Positions 16,048-23,220 of a DNA stretch of 29,327 bases are shown piece after piece. Below the pieces are notes generated by a model, which worked only from the letters and a program-made list of their open reading frames with translations, did not search any database and was not told where the DNA came from. Source of the stretch: a virus; the IMG/VR virus record IMGVR_UViG_3300031365_000011, positions 1 to 29,327 of that record; one strand, written 5' to 3'. The first letter of the stretch is position 1; every line of letters begins with the position of its first letter. The position numbers and the translations under genes are program-made.

Positions 16048-16227
16048 TTATATAAGAGGTAAATTTCTTAAAAGATTGTTTAAGTCATTTCTATTTACTA
16101 CAAGGCTAATTCTTATACCATTTATATAAGTATATAAATGCAAAGTATTTTCATCAACTATGTATAATGCGATATTCTCGTGAGGAATCTCTATATGAGC
16201 ATCAACATTATCTAATGTGTATTTCAT
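16048..16227 (-). CDS. Small hypothetical protein after the primase
   Basis: 59 residues, MKYTLDNVDAHIEIPHENIALYIVDENT..., predicted mostly beta strands. Starts one base after the primase stop, so co-translation is likely. An upstream in-frame extension into the primase gene is not supported. Confidence 0.62.
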   Translation of the reverse strand: MKYTLDNVDAHIEIPHENIALYIVDENTLHLYTYINGIRISLVVNRNDLNNLLRNLPLI

Positions 16228-16228
16228 A

Positions 16229-17290
16229 TCAAAAAGGTAAGTCGTCAATAGTAAATTTAAATATAGAAGCAAGAAGTTCAGAATCTAAAAACTCTTTTGC
16301 TCTTTTAATATCATATTTCTCAATAATATCAGAGAAATCAGTGCAGTCAACAAACTCATCAGGAATCTCTATAGCAGGGATAAGATACTCACTCTGATAT
16401 CTCTTAGACATCTGTATGCCAGTAGGATCTTTATCAAAGAAAACTACAACCTGTGAAAAACGTTTCTTATACTCTTCAATGACACTAAGCTTGATCATGA
16501 CAGTCTCAGATAAGACACCAATAGCAGCTACTCCTGTATTCTCTACTATAGACATCATATCTTTTTGTGACTTAGTAATGATTAAATACTCACCTGTCCT
16601 GGGTAGTTGAGTATATCCAGCATGAATAGTAGAGTTCATATTGGTGAAGAATTTAATCTTCTTACTATAAGGCTGATAGACCTTGTATGTTGTCTCTTTA
16701 TCTTTCCTCTCAATGTAAGCAAAAGCTAGCTTATCAGCTTTGAACACCTTTCTACCATACATGAAGTGAGAGATAGGAACAACAGAATATTTTTTTAATG
16801 TTGGGCGTGAGATACCAAACTGATTCCAGTAACGATAATCAGCTGTCGTGTATCTACGAGCTTTGATCCTTAAATCGAATTTCATTTTTGGGACAATAGG
16901 ATCAAGAACTTTTTCTCCATACTCCTTCTTTGTAGTTGAGAACCCTTTTCTCGGTAAGATAAACCTATCAGAGATATTAAAATCAATGACTACCTGTGCA
17001 AGTGCTTCTGGATAAGTAAAGGTAGGATGTACAAAAGTGTAGACAAGAACAAAGCAATCACCTGATACATCTCTGGCAAGATCATTAAAAAGTAAACAGT
17101 TATACATCTGAGAGTAAAAGATTCCAAAAGAAGGATCATTATCCTTACGAAAGGGACTCTTCATGATACCATTTACCTGAAAATCTCCTATATAATACCT
17201 AAAGATAGAATATTCATCTATATATTTTAAAACATTTTCTTTCGTTAGGAACTCTTTTTCTGAATACTCTACTGAGTTTAAGTTTATCAT
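16229..17290 (-). CDS. DNA primase with Toprim domain
   Basis: Makes RNA primers at the phage fork. 353 residues: an N-terminal domain with SPFRKDNDPSFGIF (45-58), as in DnaG-type phage primases but without a zinc-binding N-terminus; and a Toprim core with EYLIITKSQKDMMS (234-247), GVLSET, and VVVFFDKDPTG (281-291; the DxD pair Asp286, Asp288). The invariant Toprim Glu is replaced by Ser in TKSQKD, a variant I recall in other Bacteroidota phage primases. The ATG lies only 2 nt after the U-tract of a strong terminator-like hairpin, so its expression depends on read-through or an internal promoter. Confidence 0.85.
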   Translation of the reverse strand: MINLNSVEYSEKEFLTKENVLKYIDEYSIFRYYIGDFQVNGIMKSPFRKDNDPSFGIFYSQMYNCLLFNDLARDVSGDCFVLVYTFVHPTFTYPEALAQVVIDFNISDRFILPRKGFSTTKKEYGEKVLDPIVPKMKFDLRIKARRYTTADYRYWNQFGISRPTLKKYSVVPISHFMYGRKVFKADKLAFAYIERKDKETTYKVYQPYSKKIKFFTNMNSTIHAGYTQLPRTGEYLIITKSQKDMMSIVENTGVAAIGVLSETVMIKLSVIEEYKKRFSQVVVFFDKDPTGIQMSKRYQSEYLIPAIEIPDEFVDCTDFSDIIEKYDIKRAKEFLDSELLASIFKFTIDDLPF

Positions 17291-17292
17291 AG

Positions 17293-17328
17293 TAAAAAAT
17301 AAAAAGAGGGGGAAAATGCTCCCCCTCT
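17293..17328 (-). terminator. Intrinsic terminator after the ssDNA-binding protein gene
   Basis: On the minus strand an 8-bp stem AGAGGGGG/CCCCCTCT with an 8-nt loop is followed at once by TTTTTATTTTTT. It lies 15 nt after the stop of the 17344-17946 gene and ends the unit begun by the promoter near 19765. Because it directly abuts the primase start, it may serve as an attenuator. Confidence 0.87.
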
Positions 17329-17343
17329 ATAGTTATTAATAAA

Positions 17344-17946
17344 TCAACTCCATGCAGCACCTGCATCTGCAGTAGGCTGATCTTCTGTATGCACATCTGC
17401 ATAATCAGCTTCCTTCTTATCAGGTACAAAAGGTGTCATACGTGCATTCTTTCTCAGTACCAGACGAGACTCAAGACTGGAAACAGTCATAGACTCAAGA
17501 TACGGAGGAAATGTCTGCACTCTAAGATATGCTTGTGGATAATCATTAGTTCCATAATCTACAACAGTTCGGTAAAGCTTATCTGCATTTTCCTCAATCG
17601 CTTGGTGGAAAGCAATAAAAGCCTTATCCAACATGTCTTTCTGATCCTTGAACTCAGGAATCTTCTCCTCTCCAACAATAGCACCCCAGAGATGCTTGAT
17701 CTCTGTTCCTTGTCTCTTCAGACGATCAGCAAATTTCTCATCTCCATCCTGAAGATAATAAAAAGCCTTATCAATAGTTGATCCATCCTTGGCAAAAAAC
17801 TTAAGCCTGTAGTCAGGAGCTTTTTCATTATCCTCTGGAGTTTTCTTTGCTACTCCAATCTTTAAATTTTCAACAACACCAGCAACTCCAGAATTAAAAA
17901 TCAGAGTGCCATCAAATTCATTCGAATTTAAATCAATTTTACTCAT
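17344..17946 (-). CDS. Probable phage single-stranded DNA-binding protein
   Basis: 200 residues with a beta-rich first half (GTLIFNSGVAGVVENLKIGVAKK, then APDYRLKFFAKDG) and a Gln/Asp/Ala-rich acidic tail (DVHTEDQPTADAGAAWS). The position between a Sak4-like ATPase and a primase, and the strong terminator after it, fit an abundant ssDNA-binding protein as found in the replication module of crAss-like phages. No sequence motif proves this; the assignment rests on context, size and the acidic tail. Confidence 0.6.
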   Translation of the reverse strand: MSKIDLNSNEFDGTLIFNSGVAGVVENLKIGVAKKTPEDNEKAPDYRLKFFAKDGSTIDKAFYYLQDGDEKFADRLKRQGTEIKHLWGAIVGEEKIPEFKDQKDMLDKAFIAFHQAIEENADKLYRTVVDYGTNDYPQAYLRVQTFPPYLESMTVSSLESRLVLRKNARMTPFVPDKKEADYADVHTEDQPTADAGAAWS

Positions 17947-17966
17947 ATCAACTTCACTTTTTTATG

Positions 17967-18680
17967 TTATACATAAATTCTATCCCAAAATGTGGTTACA
18001 TTCCCATCATCATCTGATTCAGAAATCACTACTTCCTTATTAGCCAGACGCTTGATCCTCGTTCCACAAATAACTTGATCCGATGGTTTAAAATTAATAA
18101 TATTCTGATTCTCCTTACGATACATGTAAGCAAGAGCATCAGCTCTCGCGGACAATAAGCTACTTATTTTGCCAGTCAGATCAATCTCTGATGCAGCTAG
18201 TTCCTCACCAGTTTTATTTATTAATTTATCTTTTAAATGGCCAATAAGAATTATATTATCCGCTAAGGAAGTTATATCCTCAATCACATTGAAGAAAGCA
18301 GCTCTTAACCACTGATAACCAGCCCCTTGCGGCAACTCCAGAACATTCTTTCCTTGCCAGTTCTTTCCCTGTACAGTTTCTCTATATAGTGCTCCTGCAT
18401 AGGGAATAACCATACTTTCTAATGCAGTTACTGTATCTACTGCAATATACTTATAAGGTTTATTAGCTTTTATAATCTCATTTTTAATGTTTTTTAATGT
18501 ACTGAGATCAGGTACATCAATACTCATTGCCTCAAGGAAATGAGTTCCTTTCTCTAAATCCAACATAAGACATCCTTCTAATCCTGCTACGCAGCTGCTT
18601 TTCCCAATCTTGGGCTTTCCGTACAGAAGCAATATCTTCGGATTTTGTTCTCTAACTTTGCTTTTTTCTTTTGGTAACAT
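17967..18680 (-). CDS. Sak4-like RecA-family ATPase (single-strand annealing/recombination)
   Basis: 237 residues from the ATG at 18680; an in-frame GTG at 18683 is less likely. The Walker A is LLLYGKPKIGKSS (17-29), the Walker B is YIAVDTVTALE with the conserved Asp, and there is a later IILIGHLKDK strand. This is the AAA_24/Sak4 pattern, a RecA-core ATPase used by many phages for recombination with an SSB and an exonuclease, both of which appear encoded nearby. Lies 2 nt after the helicase stop. Confidence 0.85.
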   Translation of the reverse strand: MLPKEKSKVREQNPKILLLYGKPKIGKSSCVAGLEGCLMLDLEKGTHFLEAMSIDVPDLSTLKNIKNEIIKANKPYKYIAVDTVTALESMVIPYAGALYRETVQGKNWQGKNVLELPQGAGYQWLRAAFFNVIEDITSLADNIILIGHLKDKLINKTGEELAASEIDLTGKISSLLSARADALAYMYRKENQNIINFKPSDQVICGTRIKRLANKEVVISESDDDGNVTTFWDRIYV

Positions 18681-18682
18681 CA

Positions 18683-19741
18683 CTAAATCATCTTTCTTTC
18701 TACATATTCATATACCTTATTTAAAGCATCTTGTTCATCAGGCCTTGGTAACTCAATAAATCGTCCAGTCTTACCTTCTAATATAACTGATACAGATACA
18801 TCTGCTATCCCATTCCTATTGGCTAATACATGTATACTTCGGTATCCTTTTCCTAATGCATTCAGATCATATCCTAAATGCCTTTCTAAGTGTCTATACT
18901 TTGTAGGGTTGAATAAACCAATAGTTAATGTGGAGTCTTCAGATGGCCCACCAGTGTCCTTGAAGTCTTCTAACGTAGGAGTAAGCTGTTCACCACTGAA
19001 CCGTAATCGATCAATCTTACCTAAATCCCTATTAAACTGACTTACAAGTACTGGACTGAAGTTGCAGATATTTCTAAACCATACCATACGTGAGGATAGC
19101 TCATCTATCGCCTGTTTCTTAGTATATCCACTTGGTGTAGGAACAAGTCCTATATGGTCTACTATGATAACAGTATATAAGGAAGGATCATTCTCTTTAT
19201 AACCAATGATCTTAGTAAATTTCTGATCGTCCTTAAACCAGGCTTCACGTAGAAACTTACCATTCTCTTCGGCATGTTCGAAAATAATTTTCCTCATTCC
19301 TTCAGGATGAATTCTATCCTCAATAAACTGAATTTTGTTCTCAAATAAATCTTTTAGCTCATTATGAGCTATTTCATCAACAAGCTTCTTGTGCTCGGGA
19401 GAGAGGTGATTATCACCTTTACTTAAGATATAGTTGGAATCACAATATATACCATACTTATAATCCATAAGATATGCGGTATACTTTGCCATTTTCTCTA
19501 CTAGATCTACTTCTGGTGAGAAATAGATCCACTTGACATTGACATCTCTGTTCTGTAAATATGGTCCTAACACGAAGAATTCATCTACTAATGCTGTCTT
19601 ACCTGACTTAGGACTTGCTCCTATTAAAACATATGATTTCTTCTGTACGCCATTCACAAAACGAGAAAGCCTTTCCATGTTTGTAGAGAGACCTTTATAT
19701 CTTCCCTTCATTCCCTCTTCTACCTCTCCAATGAATTTCAT
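18683..19741 (-). CDS. DnaB-like replicative helicase
   Basis: 352 residues covering the RecA-like motor domain: Walker A VLIGASPKSGKTAL (38-51), IYFSPEVDLVEKM with the catalytic Glu77, Walker B TVIIVDHIGLV (Asp195), VLVSQFNRDLGK, and LANRNGI near the C-terminus. It lacks the N-terminal DnaG-interaction domain of bacterial DnaB, so is shorter than the host enzyme, as in several phages. It is the first gene after the promoter at 19762-19792 and starts the helicase, Sak4, SSB unit. Stop codon is TAG. Confidence 0.88.
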   Translation of the reverse strand: MKFIGEVEEGMKGRYKGLSTNMERLSRFVNGVQKKSYVLIGASPKSGKTALVDEFFVLGPYLQNRDVNVKWIYFSPEVDLVEKMAKYTAYLMDYKYGIYCDSNYILSKGDNHLSPEHKKLVDEIAHNELKDLFENKIQFIEDRIHPEGMRKIIFEHAEENGKFLREAWFKDDQKFTKIIGYKENDPSLYTVIIVDHIGLVPTPSGYTKKQAIDELSSRMVWFRNICNFSPVLVSQFNRDLGKIDRLRFSGEQLTPTLEDFKDTGGPSEDSTLTIGLFNPTKYRHLERHLGYDLNALGKGYRSIHVLANRNGIADVSVSVILEGKTGRFIELPRPDEQDALNKVYEYVERKMI

Positions 19742-19761
19742 CTAATCATCTTTATCTCATA

Positions 19762-19792
19762 CAAAGATACGAAATTAATTTGGTTTTACAAA
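19762..19792 (-). promoter_or_regulatory. Bacteroides-type housekeeping promoter driving the helicase gene
   Basis: On the minus strand a TTTG (-33 box; plus 19789-19792) is followed after exactly 19 nt by TATCTTTG (-7 box, consensus TAnnTTTG; plus 19762-19769). This is the consensus and spacing of Bacteroides primary-sigma promoters. It lies in one of the few real gaps (44 nt) between genes, 20 nt before the helicase ATG; a start site near 19755 would leave a short leader. Confidence 0.82.
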
Positions 19793-20361
19793 ATTTTATC
19801 CTCTCTTTTTTTAGTATTTTTTTCTTCTTCAATCATATCTTGATACCTTTCCCATGTACCATTATTGAGCCATGTTTCCATGTTCTGCATGTAAGCTAAG
19901 GCCCCCGTTTGTTCTCTGTGTTTAAGCTCATACCGTAAACTTTCTATAATCGTTTTTTGTAAAGTAGCGTTACCCTTTGTAATAAGGTTCCATTTTCTTC
20001 TCATCTTATTTCCCATAATGGTGTCTGATGCCTTAGTGCCTAAGACACGAAAACCACCAGCATTATTAGGGACTCGATGAGGAAATAAAGAGAAAAATTC
20101 TTCAAAGAGATCACCTCCTTGCTCAAAAATTCCTCTTCCAGTATCTGTTAGAAGAACATTATTCTCTGTACGAGCAATATAACCTTGCTCTTCTAAAAAC
20201 TCTAGTTCATCTTCGTATATCCTGATGGGAAGGATTTTTAGCTCCTTCTCGTAGAGATATAACTTCATCAATGCCAGGTATTGGTTTACCGACATCCTCT
20301 TCTCCTGTACGTAATCCAGGTCTATCTGGATCAATCTTGTACTCAATCCGCCTCGACTCAT
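19786..20361 (-). CDS. Replisome-organizer/helicase-loader-like protein
   Basis: 191 residues from the ATG at 20361. The first half reads like a winged-helix domain (QYLALMKLYLYEKE...EFLEEQGYIARTENNVLLTDTGRG). The C-terminus has METWLNNGTWERYQDMIEEE, similar to the TWLNxxxWED motif seen in phage replisome organizers and DnaD-like loaders. Position directly before the DnaB-like helicase agrees. The motif-based call is moderate. Confidence 0.62.
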   Translation of the reverse strand: MSRGGLSTRLIQIDLDYVQEKRMSVNQYLALMKLYLYEKELKILPIRIYEDELEFLEEQGYIARTENNVLLTDTGRGIFEQGGDLFEEFFSLFPHRVPNNAGGFRVLGTKASDTIMGNKMRRKWNLITKGNATLQKTIIESLRYELKHREQTGALAYMQNMETWLNNGTWERYQDMIEEEKNTKKREDKIL

Positions 20362-20363
20362 AT

Positions 20364-21095
20364 TCAAAATCCTCTGTATAACCCATTTTCTAAGTATTTC
20401 TTTTTTGAAAGTTTTACAACAATTTTATCACCATTTTCTTCTACTACTTCATCTACTACCTCCTCTTCTTGGTTATTTTCTTCCTCTTGTTCTTCTCCAT
20501 CTACTATCTCATTGTGCATCTGTAGCACACCAGGATCAATTTCATCATCATCGTCATCATCCTCAAAGAAAATATTTTCTTTGTAATAATCATCAATACT
20601 CTCGATAAGAGTCTCCATATAGACTTTTTGTGTATCTGGATAATCTCCTTTTCTCTTCTTATAGTCCTTAGAACAGATAAAAAGCTTATATACATACTCT
20701 ACATTGATAGTACCATCATCCTGAAAAGAATCTGTAGTCAGATCAGCAGACCAGTTATCAAGTGATTCTACGATAGTAAGAAAATCTAACTTTTTTAACA
20801 GATCAGCTTCATCCATCTCTTTACTATATGTCCCTTCTATCTCAGTATACAACACATTGATTAGTGATGGAATCTCAAAGAGCACAAACTCGAACCAAGG
20901 AAATATGGTTGATTCATTATCATGAGTGAGATGTACATAGAAATTATCATGTTGCTTATGCTCTATCAGACGTACCTCATTAATCCCATAATAGATCTGG
21001 TATATCTTGACTAATAATAATAATATCTTACTATCATCTTCAGTTAACATAACTGGATAGGAAGGTAATGCTTGTGAATCATCTATATTACTCAT
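20364..21095 (-). CDS. Acidic hypothetical protein
   Basis: 243 residues. The first 170 form a mixed domain (SKILLLLVKIYQIYYGINEVRLIEHK); this is followed by a run of seven acidic residues (FFEDDDDDDE), a second Glu-rich tract, and a basic C-terminus KLSKKKYLENGLYRGF. The acidic linker suggests a disordered, protein-interacting or DNA-mimicking segment. Not recognised. It lies in the replication region just upstream of the loader-like gene (2-nt gap). Confidence 0.75.
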   Translation of the reverse strand: MSNIDDSQALPSYPVMLTEDDSKILLLLVKIYQIYYGINEVRLIEHKQHDNFYVHLTHDNESTIFPWFEFVLFEIPSLINVLYTEIEGTYSKEMDEADLLKKLDFLTIVESLDNWSADLTTDSFQDDGTINVEYVYKLFICSKDYKKRKGDYPDTQKVYMETLIESIDDYYKENIFFEDDDDDDEIDPGVLQMHNEIVDGEEQEEENNQEEEVVDEVVEENGDKIVVKLSKKKYLENGLYRGF

Positions 21096-21643
21096 AATTT
21101 TCCTTCTTTATACTTTTCTTCAATACCCTCTTTCAGACGCTCTATGAGATCTGCTTTTTTCTTATTAACCTCTTCTAACTCCCTTTGTTGTCTCTCATTA
21201 AGAAGAAATTGTCCAACTCCTTGTGCCTTACGAGGAGGAATTTTTTGAGCTACTTGACGAGGAGCGATATACTCTTCATCAATATCTTCTTCTCCATCCA
21301 TAGGATAATCATAAACAGGTGCAGCATTATCATAATATACACCACCTTTCCTCTTATTTTTTGCTGGTGGAGAATAAGATCTTCTTCCTGAGTTCATTGA
21401 AGATAAAGGAAAAGAGAAAACTTCACTACTCTTACTTCCTCTTGCCTTATAGTTTGAGCAGCAATAATCCACTCCAACATAAGGAACACCTTCACCAATA
21501 ATAACCAACGCATGAGTATTTAACTCTTTTAGCTCTTTCTTGTCTTCACAGTACTGAAAGAACTCATCATTATTACATTCACCGAAGCTATAACCTCTTA
21601 GCTTCTTAAATGAAATACAACTTGCACATTGCGGTCTTTTCAT
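21092..21643 (-). CDS. Cys-rich N-terminus protein with C-terminal coiled coil
   Basis: 183 residues from the ATG that overlaps the previous stop as ATGA; an ATG at 21655 would add 4 residues. MKRPQCASCISFKK...GECNNDEFFQYC and DYCCSNY give at least five Cys, likely a zinc site. The centre is rich in Arg, Ser and Pro; the end is a charged coiled coil (RQQRELEEVNKKKADLIERLK). No family recognised. Confidence 0.7.
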   Translation of the reverse strand: MKRPQCASCISFKKLRGYSFGECNNDEFFQYCEDKKELKELNTHALVIIGEGVPYVGVDYCCSNYKARGSKSSEVFSFPLSSMNSGRRSYSPPAKNKRKGGVYYDNAAPVYDYPMDGEEDIDEEYIAPRQVAQKIPPRKAQGVGQFLLNERQQRELEEVNKKKADLIERLKEGIEEKYKEGKL

Positions 21644-21948
21644 ACTAACTCCCATTTAAAATTTTCTAATTTCCCTCCGAAATCTATTCCCATATAATCT
21701 GCTACATACTGCTTAATATGCAGATGAAGCTTCATATTGTCTGTTAGGGAATAGTATTTCCTCTTACTATCTCCTTTTCTCAACACCTTAAGTGTATAAG
21801 CTGGATTAGGATCATGTAATGCTCTTGATATAAAGTCTGGTCCTAATGTAACCTTCTTTATACAGTGATGTTGCAGTCCTTCAACATGTGTGTCAAAACC
21901 TCCTTGCATATCTATGCTCAAGAGGATTTTTGATTCATCTATGTTCAT
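21640..21948 (-). CDS. Hypothetical protein
   Basis: 102 residues, MNIDESKILLSIDMQGGFDTHVEGLQHHC...; alpha/beta, no recognised motif. Overlaps both neighbours by 4 nt, which supports it as a real member of the early replication operon. Confidence 0.7.
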   Translation of the reverse strand: MNIDESKILLSIDMQGGFDTHVEGLQHHCIKKVTLGPDFISRALHDPNPAYTLKVLRKGDSKRKYYSLTDNMKLHLHIKQYVADYMGIDFGGKLENFKWELV

Positions 21949-22238
21949 AATACTGCAATATAGAATTTAGTTCCTTCAACAAAATGGTCTTTAATAACAT
22001 CAATAACAGCTTGATCAAAATCTGATCTTTCAAGAGTGTCAAAATCTTCTTTTGGATTATAATTAGTTTTAGATATACAATCTTCTAAACTTGAGTATTC
22101 ATATCTTTCTCCCTCTTCAGAATCAAACTCAAGAACTCTACCATCGGGCATGATACATATTAATATATGCCCCTGAAGTGCATCTAACATAGTAGTTTCA
22201 ATAACTACATTCTTATCAAATAGTTTCATAGCTACCAT
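21945..22238 (-). CDS. Hypothetical protein
   Basis: 97 residues, acidic, mixed alpha/beta (HILICIMPDGRVLEFDSEEGERYEYSSLEDC). Unrecognised. ATG at 22238 overlaps the previous stop by 7 nt; an ATG at 22229 is equally possible and would shorten it by 3 residues. Confidence 0.68.
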   Translation of the reverse strand: MVAMKLFDKNVVIETTMLDALQGHILICIMPDGRVLEFDSEEGERYEYSSLEDCISKTNYNPKEDFDTLERSDFDQAVIDVIKDHFVEGTKFYIAVL

Positions 22239-22483
22239 CTTGGAGTGTTAGTCATGTTACGATAGTCCTCCCACACATTCTTTCTCTGTCTCTTAGTGAG
22301 ATCAGAAGATTGAAGAGCTTTGGACAGGGATACCTTACGTCCTGTATCTCTACAGAAGGAATCCTCTTTGCTACAACGAGCAATACCCGTGTGTACCTTG
22401 TTTTTTACCACCAAGGTACAAGTGGTCGCCTTAGCAACATCTCTTAGATGCTGGAAAGACACGTTTGCGCTACCTAGTTTCAT
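22232..22483 (-). CDS. Small basic hypothetical phage protein
   Basis: 83 residues with a pattern I know from many phages: a strand carrying a Lys/Cys, then SKEDSFCRDTGRKVSLSKALQ, then a basic helix LTKRQRKNVWEDYRN. Function is unknown, though proteins of this look are common early genes. Ends in TAG, showing that TAG is a normal stop here. Confidence 0.7.
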   Translation of the reverse strand: MKLGSANVSFQHLRDVAKATTCTLVVKNKVHTGIARCSKEDSFCRDTGRKVSLSKALQSSDLTKRQRKNVWEDYRNMTNTPRW

Positions 22484-22734
22484 TTTGTTTTGGTTTTACT
22501 ACGATTTTTATAAAACTTATCAAGATCATTAATTATGTTTTGCATATATTGCATAAAGCAGGTCCCACAGCAGAAATGTACATTACTTTTTGCTACAATT
22601 TCTACCGAATTAACATTTTCAACTCTTCTATAACAAATAGGGTTAGTAAGAGTAGTTATATCATACCAACCTTGTCTTTTATATCTTGGGGCAGCTTTGC
22701 CACAAATATTACATACCGTATATTCTTGTACCAT
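22480..22734 (-). CDS. Small zinc-ribbon protein
   Basis: 84 residues with CNICGK (8-13), a further Cys in NPICYRR, and CCGTC (about 54-58): two CxxC knuckles likely binding zinc. The C-terminus is Lys-rich (YKNRSKTKTK), consistent with nucleic-acid contact. It begins the run of overlapping early replication genes that follows the GC-rich hairpin region. Confidence 0.72.
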   Translation of the reverse strand: MVQEYTVCNICGKAAPRYKRQGWYDITTLTNPICYRRVENVNSVEIVAKSNVHFCCGTCFMQYMQNIINDLDKFYKNRSKTKTK

Positions 22735-22748
22735 CGTTTTAAGAATTA

Positions 22749-22813
22749 AAGGGAGGGGGGAACATAGAAAACCCAGTCTACTTATAGAGGGGCTTATGCT
22801 CCCCCAGAGTCCC
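22749..22813 (-). other. G/C-rich hairpin-forming spacer without a clear U-tract
   Basis: On the minus strand this 65-nt spacer contains GGGGGAGC-ATAA-GCCCC, a stable hairpin (22789-22805), and a farther C-run (22755-22760) that could pair with the same G-run instead. It resembles the terminator at 17293-17328 in sharing TTAATAACTA then GGGGGAGCAT, but lacks the T-run after the stem. It may be a terminator remnant, a processing site or an alternative-fold switch. Confidence 0.5.
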
Positions 22814-22963
22814 TTAGTTATTAATTAGGTTAAATTTTCTCTGCGCACGAGCAACCTTAGCTGCTTTGCGCCTTTTCTTTCTTCGCTTCTGGTTAAGCAT
22901 TGTTGTGTTCTTCTGTGAGCTACCACCATAACGATGTGAAAAGATTTGATCGGGTGTCTTCAT
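22814..22963 (-). CDS. Small highly basic protein (49 aa)
   Basis: 49 residues. After MKTPDQIFSHRYGGSSQ comes a strongly basic helix NQKRRKKRRKAAKVARAQRKF. Almost surely binds RNA or DNA; it could act with the RNA-related gene two positions upstream. ATG overlaps the previous stop as ATGA. Confidence 0.72.
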   Translation of the reverse strand: MKTPDQIFSHRYGGSSQKNTTMLNQKRRKKRRKAAKVARAQRKFNLINN

Positions 22964-23220
22964 TTCGTGTGGATTAGAATGTAATAATCATGTTCACTAA
23001 AGTATAGTAATGCTCGTAATACCTCTGGTTGAATATCTGTTGTAGTGGTATACATCAGAGTCTTACCATCGTTTACAAGCGTACCTGAATGAATAAGAGT
23101 ATTTGTGAAATTCTTTTCAATTTCTTTGTTATCACTTTTCATCACTCTTGGAAGAACAATAGCACAGGCCACTGCTACAATACCCATAAGTGCTAGCCTT
23201 ATCATTTCTATTCTTCTCAT
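22960..23220 (-). CDS. Small membrane-anchored protein
   Basis: 86 residues: MRRIEMIR, then a hydrophobic span LALMGIVAVACAIVLP (9-24), then a soluble domain of 60 residues with beta strands (SGTLVNDGKTLMYTTTT). The positive N-terminus and single span suggest a type II membrane protein facing outward. The start overlaps the TROVE-like gene stop as ATGA. Confidence 0.7.
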   Translation of the reverse strand: MRRIEMIRLALMGIVAVACAIVLPRVMKSDNKEIEKNFTNTLIHSGTLVNDGKTLMYTTTTDIQPEVLRALLYFSEHDYYILIHTK

